Part shown: positions 30,601 to 36,729 of the stretch, piece after piece
Position numbering within the stretch: the stretch's first letter is position 1
Layout: every line of letters starts with the position of its first letter
Assembly: GCA_039621445.1 (NCBI GenBank)
Contig: CP154957.1
Coordinates: 33,435,979-33,499,978, forward strand
Origin: Euglena gracilis
Taxonomy: Eukaryota; Euglenida; Euglenophyceae; Euglenales
Length of the DNA stretch: 64,000 nucleotides
Reading direction: 5' to 3'
The notes under the pieces: model-generated
Seen by the model: only the letters and a program-made list of their open reading frames with translations
What the model was told of the DNA's origin: nothing
Database searches by the model: none
Translations under genes and position numbers: made by a program

Positions 30601-33541
30601 ACCCCCCCAATTGTCCCCCCCCCCCTGATGTTGGCACTAGCCTCACCCCCAAAGTGGCCACCCTTCAGGCAGTCAGGCGCCGTGGGACCCCAAAATGGCC
30701 ACTCTGCGGGAGCGGACATTTTGGGGGGGTCAAATTTTGGCTTTTGGCACATTTGGCATCAAGGCAAATGGCCATTTTGAGGGGGGTCAACCAAAATTTG
30801 GCAAAATTTTGGCCTCTTTGGGGGGGGGGTGGCCATTTTGAGGGGGGTGAGGGTATTTTCATGGTCCATTTCCACCAGGTATGATCTCATTTTCTTCAGT
30901 TGTGTTGCTCTGAAGTGCTGTGGGGTTGCAGAGATTGCACGTCCCATGACTTGTTGGATTCAGAGAGCTTTCGTCCCAAAATTTTTGAAGTATGGAAGTT
31001 GTGCAACAGAATCTCAAAAATTTGGCCACCAGTCTCAAAGATTTTGGCGGAAAGGTCCCAGGCGTGTTGTCAAAAGAGCCTGAAACTATGGGAAAAGTGG
31101 GGAACAATTTTGGCAGGAAGTCCCAAATTGTGAGTGTTAGGTGTAAATGAATTTGCAAGCAACGTGCATTTTTTGCACTTTTTTTGCGGTTTTTTTGAGG
31201 GGTTTTTGTTTTTATATTTGGGTTCAAAAATCAGCATTCCTGGATTTATTTTCAAAGAAGCTGCATGGACTTTTAAACAATTCTGTCCTGGTATCCAGCC
31301 ACTTCAGCCATTTGACCGTTCTCAGAACCAAAAATAATCCTGGCCTGGTCAGGGTGAGGAGGGTCCGACATCCCCCCCTCCGTGTTGAGAGGGGGGGGTC
31401 CGGATCCCCCCCAGGCAGGGCTGTGCGGGAATCCCCGCAACCCTGTGGGTGGTTGGGGGGGTCCGACCCCCCCCCCCCCATCAGGCCTTCCCATACAGCC
31501 CTGCCTTCAGGGCTTCCCGTGAATCTCTGGGCACCGGCGACAGCACCAAAATCTCCTCCCAAGGCCCAAACAGTGGCAATGTTTGCTTGTGGACAGCAGC
31601 ACCCAAGGTCACTCCGAAACCATGGAGTTTTTCCAATTCTCGCTTTGGGATTTTGTTGGCTTGTGGAGTGCGTTCTCTTCTCCAATCTTCGTTTGCAGTT
31701 TCTCTCTTCTTTCGCAGAGGGTTGACTGTGCTGGATGAGCCTTCAGCGACGCAGTCCAACCCAGCAGTTGTCAAGATCGGATTGTCGTATGGCAGCAAGA
31801 AGAAGGCACCCTCCGTCTTTGTGGAGAGCATTGAGGATGCCCGCAACCGACCAACATTGATTGACAAGTGGATGACCGACATTGCAAATCTGCACAAGAA
31901 AAAGCCAGCACCAACTGTGCATTATACGAAACACCAGCCAGATGTCGAAAGTCTTCTACAGGTTTTCTTTTGCTTGCTTGTCTTTGAAGGTATAATTTGC
32001 AAGGTTTTTGTTTCAAGGATTTAAGCTGGTTTTTGACCCCCTCTCAGCAGAGGGTGGATACGTTTCGCATTTTTTGCGCATTTTTGATTTGTTTGAGCAC
32101 ATTTTTTTTGGCTGTTTTTTTATATTTACCTAATTTGTCGCATTTTTTGATTGTTTCTGCTTGAAATCTTCGAATTTTTAAATTGAAATATTTGTCATAA
32201 TTCCATATAATTCTTCTGAATTTGGAGTCATTTTTGCATTCTTTTGCGCAATTTTTGTATTTTTGTGATTTGCGTTTTTTCTCTCAGATTTTGCATATTT
32301 TTTTCATGGTGTTTCTCTCTCAAAAAAATGCGCATTTTTTTTAAAGCCGGCATCTAGAATTTTGATCACTGGTCTCTCTTCCTGCATTAATTTCATTTTA
32401 TACTTTTTTAGGCTTTTTTGGAGATTATTTACCATATGCAGGGGGGGGGGGCAGGTGAACACAATTTTTGGCCAATGCTTGTTGTGGCCATTTTGTTATA
32501 ACTCCTGCTATAACAGCTCATACAGAGGATGCAGGCGGGGAGATGGCCGGGGGTGATCGCACCAGGGAAACGGGGGCACCAGGAAAGGATGTCCAGCTGC
32601 CCTCGGCGGCATCCGCTGTCTGCTGTTTGCTGCCGCCAGTCCCAGGATGCTTGTATGATGGGTCGCTCCTTCTTTCGCTGGTTGCTTGTCTCTCAGGTGT
32701 GGCCTGCGGAATTTGAGGATTTGTTAAGCAGCACCATCATGCTTCCCCCTGCAAAGCTCAACGTCGAGCTTTATCAGTACGTGAAGTTCATCTGTTGTCT
32801 CCTGGACATACCGGCGGAGATGGTTTTCAACAACGTTGTTTGAAAAAAAAAAGGCAAGAAGTGCATTTGCAAATTCATAAATGTCTGCACCTCTCTCCGT
32901 CTGATTTGATACACACATGCGTTTTTTTAATTTCTATGCATTGTGTACAATTTATGGCAGTTTGGGGGCGGGGGTTTTCTTAAGCCGGAGGGGACCAGAC
33001 CCCCCCCCGGGGGACCCTACCCCCCCCCCCCGGGGGGGTCTGGTCCGGCCAGCCCCAGCCAGCACCTTTTTTCCAGCCATCACCTCCGAGCTGGGTTGCG
33101 GACCCCGGAGTCCGCTGGAATAAAGTTCGGGGCAGCCCGACGAAGCCAGGCTGGACTGAACAAAAAGGGTCAAAATGGCCGAAAATGGCATTTTTGGGTG
33201 GGTTTTGGTTTTTCACCTCTTAATTTTGGCCGAGAAATGCCAACCCAGCTGGATTTTGGCTTTTTCTGGCATTTTTGGGCGCCCGCCAGGTCCAGCTCCC
33301 AGCCAGCCGGACCCCCCCTGGACCGGTCCTGCCAGCACCTTTTTCCGCCGGCCCACAGCCCGGGGGGGGGGGGGTGCGCAAGAAATCCCCTGTGTGGGGG
33401 TTATGTATCAAAGAATGGACCACCATCTCTCCACCAGTTTACAATAACCTCATCGAGTCATTGCACGTGCTTTTCACTCTGTACACCGAATTCAAAGCAA
33501 ATCAGCATTTCCAAAATGGACCAGAGCTGAATGCTGATTGA
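9528..33541 (+). CDS. IFT46: Intraflagellar transport protein 46-like, 9 exons
   Basis: Join: 9528-9621, 23339-23501, 23950-24044, 27289-27377, 28225-28560, 28999-29072, 31718-31961, 32697-32813, 33437-33541. This is 1317 nt, 438 residues plus TGA. IFT46 is an IFT-B subunit that works in the flagellum and carries cargo such as outer dynein arms. The C-terminal 230 residues follow the family order: YNPQEYQNLNVSKDV, LFQFITQYKP, LETKLKPFIPDYIPAVGDI, FIKIPRPDNKPD, LTVLDEP, the WPAEFE segment, and IESLHVLFTLY near the end. Family members are about 300-350 residues; the extra length is a Gln/Pro-rich and acidic N-terminal region with three DEAFD(L/V) repeats. All exon phases agree across GT-AG and non-GT-AG introns. 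The start is the first ATG after an in-frame stop (TGA 9522). An upstream exon cannot be excluded. Confidence 0.88.
9625..10938. other. Proximal part of intron 1, G/C-run repeats
   Basis: The part at 9985-10740 contains several C-run/G-run arms, a GCGCTTCGCGCC hairpin word (about 10183) and inverted words such as GGTTGTATGGGAA (about 10041) against TTCCCATACAACC (about 10503). Related words recur at 31380-31520. Open frames on both strands at 9525-9977 have no recognisable domain. Confidence 0.45.
10939..11400 (+). repeat. Module M1, copy a
   Basis: Starts TTAGGCGGCCAGATTCGCAT and contains GGGACCTTTACTGCCCTTGTTGG. The same module is at 12662-13130 and 13996-14330 (shortened). A partial reverse copy is at about 17225-17355, where it breaks abruptly into module M5 at 17355. 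Confidence 0.7.
11426..11640 (+). repeat. Module M2, copy a
   Basis: Landmarks TGTTGGGCTTCTTTCACTGG and ATCCCCTTCATTCCCTG. Nearly identical to 17050-17255 in the same orientation, and reversed at about 13128-13310. Confidence 0.7.
12180..12640 (+). repeat. Module M5, copy a
   Basis: Contains GAGGATCTCCTGAAGGTGGG, CTGATGCTTCAGCACCCACCA and GTGCCAGTGCATGGCATCCA. Reverse copy at about 16010-16450, partial forward copy at 17355-17600, partial reverse copy at about 14560-14760. Confidence 0.7.
12662..13130 (+). repeat. Module M1, copy b
   Basis: Second copy of the module at 10939-11400, joined directly to a reversed M2. Confidence 0.7.
13996..14330 (+). repeat. Module M1, copy c (shortened)
   Basis: Third copy, ending after TGCCCTTGTCGGCTTTTTCGG and followed by unrelated AT-rich sequence to about 14560. 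Confidence 0.65.
14762..15157 (+). repeat. Module M7, forward copy
   Basis: Begins near GGATTCGCACTTAAAAG and contains GGGACCCTGTACCCTGA and TGTACATCAAACAGGCGGG. Reverse-complement copies lie at 18467-18835 and 21612-22003, each ending in the reverse of the GGATTCGCACTTAA end. The pair 14762/18835 makes the arms of an imperfect palindrome of about 4 kb. Confidence 0.75.
15600..16035 (-). repeat. Module M6, reverse copy
   Basis: Reverse complement of 17590-18030, which carries CATCCCGGGCATTTCAGGTG, GTCGTTGCACGTCATCAATT and AACAACAGGCCGTGTGGGC. A further forward, diverged copy is at 18836-19255. Confidence 0.75.
17590..18030 (+). repeat. Module M6, forward copy
   Basis: Forward partner of 15600-16035. 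With M5 (16010-16450 reversed; 17355-17600 forward) it forms nested inverted arms around a centre near 16.8 kb. Confidence 0.75.
18467..18835 (-). repeat. Module M7, reverse copy 1
   Basis: Reverse complement of 14762-15157. It ends with the reverse of the TTAGG-type terminal motif, directly abutting another M6 copy. Confidence 0.75.
18836..19255 (+). repeat. Module M6, third copy
   Basis: Diverged forward copy beginning AGCTGGTGTGTTTTACGTTTTC, with the same GTCGTTGCACGTCATCAATTC landmark. Confidence 0.7.
19471..19737. repeat. TTCGAGG/CCTCGAA array 1
   Basis: About 270 bp built almost entirely of CCTCGAAC, GACGTTCGAGGAGG and GGTCTCGAACCTC units, many of them palindromic (CTCGAACGACGTTCGAG). 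It includes a back-to-back C-run/G-run pair with AACGTTTTTAAGCCCCCCC and its complement. Confidence 0.75.
20047..20110. repeat. Repeat R4 between the TTCGAGG arrays
   Basis: The unit AGGAATAGGGTTAGGGTCA...ATGGTTGCAACCATCCCGCTCATCGT is here, at about 20391-20450, and reversed at about 20985-21045. All copies are preceded by TTCTGAGGTTATTAGAAGG or its complement. Confidence 0.6.
20108..20287. repeat. Long fold-back hairpin
   Basis: Two arms of roughly 80 bp pair around a centre near GGCGCCGAAGGCGCC (about 20188). Paired landmarks include CAGGGTAC/GTACCCTG, AAAGAGTCGCCCAACTAGGG and its complement, and ATACATGGGGGGACCC against GGGTCCCCCCATGTG. This is a MITE-like structure; no clear target duplication was found. 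Confidence 0.75.
20553..20765. repeat. TTCGAGG/CCTCGAA array 2
   Basis: Same units as 19471-19737 but predominantly in the opposite sense (CGTTCGAGGACGTTCGAG). It is separated from array 1 by R4 and the hairpin. Confidence 0.7.
21221..21355. repeat. TTCGAGG/CCTCGAA array 3
   Basis: A short third array with the same units, adjoining another palindrome-jointed segment and an M7 reverse copy (21612-22003). Confidence 0.7.
21612..22003 (-). repeat. Module M7, reverse copy 2
   Basis: Second reverse copy of 14762-15157. It ends with GTGCGAATCTGGCCGCCTAAG, the reverse of the terminal motif, and marks the right edge of the modular block. Confidence 0.7.
22117..22389 (-). CDS. Candidate 90-codon open frame, unknown
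   Basis: ATG at 22389, stop at 22117. The protein is not low complexity: it has a His-rich first half (HKYGHQISHMQISHLHAHS) and a charged second half (DEERATTNEAIKYLLIDAFFG). It lies antisense inside intron 1 of the IFT46-like gene, just outside the modular block. The family is not recognised. It could be a small gene, one exon, or a captured fragment. Composition is more protein-like than other short frames nearby, which is the only support. Confidence 0.3.
   Translation of the reverse strand: MHAKILEHYPELHKYGHQISHMQISHLHAHSLSDCFDNALPLTMKKEHITSDEERATTNEAIKYLLIDAFFGTPLEKLTTQWLRKQNRAY
22400..23338. other. Distal part of intron 1, no gene seen
   Basis: Unique-looking AT-rich sequence that changes to more balanced composition around 23000. 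No repeated unit or domain was recognised. Confidence 0.4.
23339..23501 (+). CDS. IFT46: IFT46-like exon 2
   Basis: Encodes a Gln/Pro/Ala-rich stretch (PQARQQVPVQQQAVQQH), then KERKLANETHDEAFDLDDEE, the first of three related acidic repeats. It ends two bases into a Val codon; exon 3 supplies the third base. Confidence 0.8.
23502..23949 (+). other. IFT46-like intron 2, nonconventional introner
   Basis: 448 bp, no GT-AG. The element CAGGCATTTGCTTAAGG...CCTTAAGCAAAAGCCTG (23505-23944) is flanked by exact 8-bp repeats GTTGTGAC (23497-23504 and 23945-23952). Removing GAC-CAG...CTG-GTTGT restores one copy and the frame. Inner arms pair further (TACCCCCCCCGG runs near both ends; CTAGC words), with a hairpin GGCGCTGCGCGCC near 23785 and an A/T core of AAAATGGCC words. 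Sibling of intron 5. Confidence 0.9.
23505..23944. mobile_element. Introner MITE E2 (body of intron 2)
   Basis: 440 bp with 17-bp terminal inverted repeats differing at one or two bases, and an exact 8-bp target duplication. It has no coding capacity, so a transposase would have to act in trans. Nearly the same sequence as 28564-28993 throughout, implying recent mobility. Confidence 0.9.
23950..24044 (+). CDS. IFT46: IFT46-like exon 3
   Basis: Encodes RRAEAEAQYKQDLMSKQL followed by QNAIHDEAFDV, the start of the second acidic repeat. Followed by the conventional donor GTGTGTG. Confidence 0.85.
24749..25172. mobile_element. Probable introner-like MITE E8
   Basis: Ends AAGGCTTCTGCC (left) and GGCAAAAGCCTG (right) are inverted and resemble those of E2/E6. 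The interior has C/G-run arms and an A/T core with GGCATTTTC words. Flanks ACCCGGA / CCCTGGA suggest a decayed duplication, not an exact one. Confidence 0.45.
25626..25964. mobile_element. Introner-like MITE E3, variant termini
   Basis: 339 bp flanked by exact 8-bp repeats TCCCGCAC (25618-25625 and 25965-25972). Ends are CATACAATC and AATTGTATG, so they are inverted but lack CAG/CTG. Interior arms carry C/G runs and repeated GTGACTGACTGG words, with the same A/T core style. Located in intron 3. Confidence 0.75.
26579..26794. mobile_element. Introner-like MITE E4
   Basis: 216 bp with CAGGCTGAATTTT at left and CAATTTCAGCCTG at right (inverted). Flanked by ATTGCCAC (26571-26578) and ATTGCTAC (26795-26802), 7/8 identical. 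Located in intron 3. Confidence 0.8.
26935..27228. mobile_element. Introner-like MITE E5
   Basis: 294 bp flanked by exact GCTGCAAT (26927-26934 and 27229-27236). It starts CAGCCAGGCTGTATTTT and ends AAAAACAGCCTG. It shares GTGCCGACC and a GGCGCCTTCGGCGCC hairpin with E4-like sequence. Located in intron 3, close to E4. Confidence 0.8.
27289..27377 (+). CDS. IFT46: IFT46-like exon 4
   Basis: Encodes DDERDVSTPPAGAGQKAG then APSGAKLANHHH, ending on a complete His codon. LANHHH joined to exon 5 DEAFDVGDDEED mirrors LANETHDEAFDLDDEED in exon 2, strong support for the exon. Confidence 0.8.
27378..28224 (+). other. IFT46-like intron 4, nonconventional, 847 bp
   Basis: Starts AAC-CAGGCTGGTTTC and ends AGAAACAGG-CTG-GCAAT, fitting NNN-CAG...CTG-N5. 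Termini pair imperfectly, then GTGCC/GGTGCC and AACCCCCC/GGGGGGTT arms pair further in. The flanking 8-mers (ACCACAAC, GCAATGAC) have diverged, so this is an older insertion. Its middle (27676-28150) holds another C/G-run element whose ends could not be fixed. Confidence 0.75.
28225..28560 (+). CDS. IFT46: IFT46-like exon 5
   Basis: Third acidic repeat (DEAFDVGDDEEDVSSDEE), an Ala/Pro-rich linker, a polyglutamate patch, then the start of the conserved IFT46 core: YNPQEYQNLNVSKDV, LFQFITQYKP, LETKLKPFIP. GC-rich compared with its flanks. Confidence 0.93.
28561..28998 (+). other. IFT46-like intron 5, nonconventional introner
   Basis: 438 bp. TTCCGGAT is duplicated exactly (28556-28563 and 28994-29001). 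The intron GAT-CAG...CTG-TTCCG leaves KPFIP joined to DYIPAVGD, the conserved family sequence, so the borders are effectively proven by protein homology. Same termini and body as intron 2. Confidence 0.93.
28564..28993. mobile_element. Introner MITE E6 (body of intron 5)
   Basis: 430 bp, CAGGCATTTGCTTAAGG...CCTTAAGCAAAAGCCTG, collinear with E2 (23505-23944). Differences are mainly in C/G-run lengths and scattered substitutions. Confidence 0.92.
28999..29072 (+). CDS. IFT46: IFT46-like exon 6
   Basis: Encodes DYIPAVGDIDTFIKIPRP then DNKPDN and the first two bases of a Leu codon. Highly characteristic of IFT46. Conventional donor GTATGC follows. Confidence 0.95.
29138..29275. repeat. Dispersed repeat R3, copy 2
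   Basis: Partner of 7725-7868, same orientation, inside intron 6. Confidence 0.6.
30641..30853. repeat. Inverted-end element R5, copy 1
   Basis: Begins CCTCACCCCCAAAGTGGCCA and ends TGGCCATTTTGAGGGGGGTGAGG, with AAATGGCC words inside. A smaller relative with the same ends is at 34050-34172. No clear target duplication was found. Confidence 0.55.
31718..31961 (+). CDS. IFT46: IFT46-like exon 7
   Basis: Encodes GLTVLDEPSATQSNP, then VESIEDARNRPTLIDKWMTD, KKKPAPTVHYTKHQPDVESL and LQ. This is the central conserved domain, in the family order. Ends on a full Gln codon before GTTTTC. Confidence 0.95.
31962..32696 (+). other. IFT46-like intron 7, conventional GT-AG
   Basis: GTTTTCTTTTGC...TTGTCTCTCAG, 735 bp, phase 0. 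Very T-rich, with a G run near 32440. No element with clear ends was found. Confidence 0.9.
32697..32813 (+). CDS. IFT46: IFT46-like exon 8
   Basis: Encodes VWPAEFEDLLSSTIMLPP then KLNVELYQYVKFICCLLDIP, matching the family's C-terminal domain. Read further, the frame runs to a stop at 32841, so an intron must follow LLDIP. Confidence 0.92.
32814..33436 (+). other. IFT46-like intron 8, non-GT-AG
   Basis: Protein homology (LLDIP then VYNNLIESLH) requires removal of 32814-33436, or the same shifted by one base. The ends GCGGAG and CCACCA are not GT-AG. An 8-bp inverted pair GAGATGGT (32817-32824) / ACCATCTC (33422-33429) lies at the ends, as expected of a nonconventional or intermediate intron with GAG/CTC instead of CAG/CTG. 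Most of its length is nested element E7. Confidence 0.65.
32969..33392. mobile_element. Introner-like MITE E7 nested in intron 8
   Basis: 424 bp. Flanks TTTGGGGG (32961-32968) and TGTGGGGG (33393-33400) match 7/8. Ends CGGGGGTTTTCTTAAGC and GCGCAAGAAATCCCCTG are inverted at most positions. The interior shares CTTAAGCCGGAGGG, CCAGCCAGCA and GAATAAAGT with E1 (2770-3181), so it is the same subfamily. Confidence 0.65.
33437..33541 (+). CDS. IFT46: IFT46-like exon 9 (C-terminus)
   Basis: Encodes VYNNLIESLHVLFTLYTEFK, the near-invariant C-terminal motif of the family, then ANQHFQNGPELNAD and TGA. The tail is shorter than the glycine-rich tail known in green algae. Confidence 0.93.
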   Translation, partial: VYNNLIESLHVLFTLYTEFKANQHFQNGPELNAD

Positions 33542-35284
33542 GATTATTTTGTCCACCCTCCCAGCTAATCAGTTGACTCTGCACCGTCTATGTTCAGCTG
33601 TGCATCTTTTTTGTTTCTTCTTCAACAGAAATCAATGTAGAATTTCCTTCATTAACACAGTCTCCATCAAATCAGGGCAATAGTCACTGGCATGTGGTTT
33701 CTGGCTGGGACAGAAGTCAGCAGCCACATTCCCCAGGGGTACTGGGGGGGGGGGGGGCTGTAATTTTCATTTGGTTTGTTGTTGTGCTCCCCAGCACCAG
33801 GGTTTTTTCTTATACCTAGATCTGGATTGGCCCGCCTGCCCAGAGCATTGGTCATTTATTTTTTTTTTTTTTTTTATGAAATTTTCTGATTGTGGGTTTT
33901 TTTGCATCACAATTGATGGTTTGTGCTCCCAAAATTTGATCGTTCTGCTCCAAAATTACACAAAAGGGTATTATTGTTCATTTGTAGTGTCGTTTTGCTG
34001 ACGCATGTGTGTGTTGTTAGTGTCCCCGGAGGTTGTGTGAGCCAAACTACCCTCACCCCCATAGTGGCCAATTGCCATTGCTGATGCCCCCCCAAAGTGG
34101 CCACTTTTTTTTTGGCATGGTGCCGGAGGTCAAAATTGTCACCCCCCCCCAAAGTGGCGGTTTTGGTGAGGGTGACCATTATAGGTACCTACCCAACGTC
34201 TGTGATCATGAGTGCGCATTTCTTCCGAATGAATATATTAATTTTTTTTGCATTAATAGTTTTCAAGTGTTCAGAAGGGTGGCGGGGATTGAGAGCAGGG
34301 TGTTGTGCAATACCCTAAAATGGGGCCAAAAAGGGCGTGATGTTGCTCAATGGCAATTGCCAAAGACGCATAGAGGCCATCAGCCTCAATAAACCACACA
34401 AATATTGTTCACAGGGGAAGTTTCAGAATCCCTGCCCAAAATTTTCAATATTCTTGTCCAGAAGTTCAAAAATTTCGTCCAAAAAGTGACGGAGTCTCTG
34501 TGCACTCCGAGGTGCAGGTTATTGGACATCATTATGTCACTGTTTCCAGTGCCACTGAGAATTTGTGCTCAGAAAACGGAGGTGACAGGTATTTGGGACC
34601 TTTTTTGTTGCCGAGCTGGGCTGCTGCCTTGGGAAGAAACTTTTCTTTGCACCGTCCACCCCCACTTCCTGCAAGCAGATCTCTGCTGAGGATCCGCATC
34701 TCTCTGACTGGTTTGTGATAGTGTATAGATGTTTGAATTGATTGATGCACAGCTTAGTTTGCCAATCCAACCTCGTAACCTTTTAGACCCGAGCAGATGG
34801 TTGTGCTCCATTGCTTTTTGTGTTCAAATCCTGAAATTTTTTTCACTCCTTGTTTCTTGACGAACCGGCAATTCTTGTTTCTACTTGGAGCACATTGTCT
34901 CAAATGTTTGTATGGTACAGTCAATGTGTGTTATTTTGTATTTTTCTGTACATTTCGAATCACTGTGGTTTGCAATGCTATTTGCTTTTTGTTCGTTAAA
35001 CAGCCACATGTATTTTTGTATTTTTGTTCTTTGCCGTCTCTTTGGAAAACCCCGGTCTACTTTTTGGGTCGTTTGCAGAAAAATCCCAAAAGGGCTTGTT
35101 GTTTTTTGGGGGGTCTGCTTTTTGGATTTCTTTTGAACTCAACCCAGCTCACTGGAGATGGTCCAAAAACAGGCCCAAAACAGCCCATATCATATCATAC
35201 TCTGTTCATGTCATTCAGTCTCCCGAGCAATTCTGCCGTGGTGTGGGCCATTTTTCTGGCAGCCTGCGTGGCAGGTCGATCCCA
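33542..35284. other. Intergenic, no gene seen
   Basis: AT-rich with long T runs (for example about 33860). It contains a small R5-type inverted element (34050-34172). Open frames of 60-200 codons here have no recognisable domain and stop where retroelement sequence begins. Confidence 0.5.
34050..34172. repeat. Inverted-end element R5, copy 2
   Basis: CCCTCACCCCCATAGTGGCC at left and AAAGTGGCGGTTTTGGTGAGGG at right. Short relative of 30641-30853. Confidence 0.5.
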
Positions 35285-35505
35285 GACATTGAAACAGGCA
35301 GAAAAAGTTCTGGATTACAAGAAAACTGGAGTCGCTTTTTGCTGCCCAATGGCCTTTTTCCAAAACTGGGAAAGTGTTCTGGATATGATCCAGTTTGAAA
35401 GTTTTCACTGAAAAGTTTTGGTTTAATTCTCTGCAGTCCCTCATAATTCTCAATTTTGTTGGTCCGCCTTCTGGTTTTGAAATTGAAAACTGTGGTATTA
35501 AATGA
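35285..35505. pseudogene. DIRS RT fragments, head-to-head
   Basis: A short + strand piece (LKQAEKVLDYKKTGV, about 35288-35335) matches LNQAEKILLDYEKTGS of the neighbouring element. It is joined to a minus-strand RT piece (from 35500 down to about 35330: SKPEGG, RDCRELNQNF, KTFKLDHIQ, FPVLEKGHWAAK). The minus piece abuts the terminal repeat of DIRS-1 exactly, so DIRS-1 may have inserted into an older rearranged copy. Confidence 0.75.
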
Positions 35506-35530
35506 CACCTCGGGCTCCGCACTTTGCCCT

Positions 35531-35630
35531 TGTGAGGCCATGCCTTGCTCGCCGGCGGTGTTGTTTGGATTGTTTGCTGCGTTGGGTTAGGAGTCCCTGC
35601 TTAGTGCCTTTTTTCGCCGGAGTTGGCTGA
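35531..35630. repeat. DIRS-1 left inverted terminal repeat
   Basis: TGTGAGGCCATGCCTTGCTC...CGCCGGAGTTGGCTGA, reverse complement of 39896-39996. Confidence 0.88.
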
Positions 35631-35785
35631 TTCCTAATTTGCCCTTCGACACCCAGAAGAAAGGAACGTCAAATACCTCAGCAATTGAGAAATGAAGAAG
35701 ACAATCAATCAATTCAAATTATCCAGAAAGTCACGCTCGTGCAGAAACTCAAATCAAAAGTTGTTGAATTTTTCGAAAGAGTTCA

Positions 35786-36385
35786 ATGAGAAATGCAACT
35801 TCAAAGAAGCACAGCGCTGGAGAACTTCAAGCGGCAGCAGCAGCAGCTGGACAACCTGACGACGCGGGTCGACTGTGGCGAACCGTGGCTGCCCCTTCCC
35901 CAAAAGAAATTTTCCCCACAGAAATTTCCAACACCCAAACCCCCCAAAGTGATGGCCACGGACCCTGGCAGACAGTGGTCAGAAGACCCCGCAAGGGGCA
36001 GAGACAACAACCAGCTGGCCTCTACAGCCATTGGAACCAGGGCCATGGAGGCCATCGGTTCAAAACACACAATACATTCATGCGGGGCTATGGCAGCCAA
36101 AACCGCACAGGCCATGACGGCACAACCAGCCATGACGGCATCTACAGCATCAAAAGTCGCTGGAACAAAGGCCAAGGTGGCCACCAGCACCAGGGCCCCA
36201 CAGGACATGGCAGGGGCAGAAAAGGTCAAACACACCCCCCCCACCCTTTCTCATTCACATCACCCCTCAGGGGCCAAGGGTGGGGCCCCAAGAACCCCTC
36301 CAGATTTCAAATGGGCATGGCGACCCAGAACCGAATCAGGCCATTGGGGCCTTTATCATCAAGGCCACTGGGGCCAGAAAATTAA
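35786..36385 (+). pseudogene. DIRS-1 gag-like ORF
   Basis: Rich in Gln, Gly, His and Pro (HGPWQTVVRRPRK, SRWNKGQGGHQHQGPTGHGR). The reading frame was chosen because DIRS-2 encodes the parallel SDGHGPWTTVARRPRR and RWNQGQGGQHHRG in the corresponding place. No zinc knuckle was seen. Presumed nucleic-acid-binding structural protein; the assignment is positional. Confidence 0.6.
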
Positions 36386-36729
36386 ACAAGAAGATCAGAA
36401 ATTACAACAAAGCCACAAGGGGGGTCCTTCACAGGCCCCCCAGAAGCTAATGGTCAGCCCTGCAAGGGCTTTGTACTTAAATGGGCAGCCCCCTGCCCAG
36501 CCCCAGGAGGAAGATTGCCCCCCAGGGGCCAGCTGGCAACAGGAAGGGGGAGACTCCCCACCAGCATTTATTCAATCAAAAAGGGGGGGACCCTCAGAGG
36601 CCCCCCTATGGTATGGCTACCAACCCCATCAACATCAAGCAGACCAGATAGGCCAAACAGGGGCAGTAAGCCCTATGGTATGTATTCCAACAACAAGATG
36701 CTCCAGAGAGAGAGTGAGAAGAGAGGAGA

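Larger units (their letters stand above)
29073..31717 (+). other. IFT46-like intron 6, conventional GT-AG
   Basis: GTATGCTTGC...TTCTTTCGCAG. It joins NL to GLTVLDEP. It contains repeat R3 copy 2 (29138-29275), a CCTCACCCCCAAAGTGGCC-type inverted element (30641-30853) and G/C-run arms at 31350-31520. The frame at about 30121-30360 (HRRLTEDKLEDIFSGKNC) is unexplained. Confidence 0.9.

Noticed and set aside
30600-30870. CAG...CTG introner with 8-bp duplication
   Set aside because: It has inverted CCTCACC/GGTGAGG ends, but no CAG/CTG and no 8-bp duplication could be found; listed only as repeat R5.
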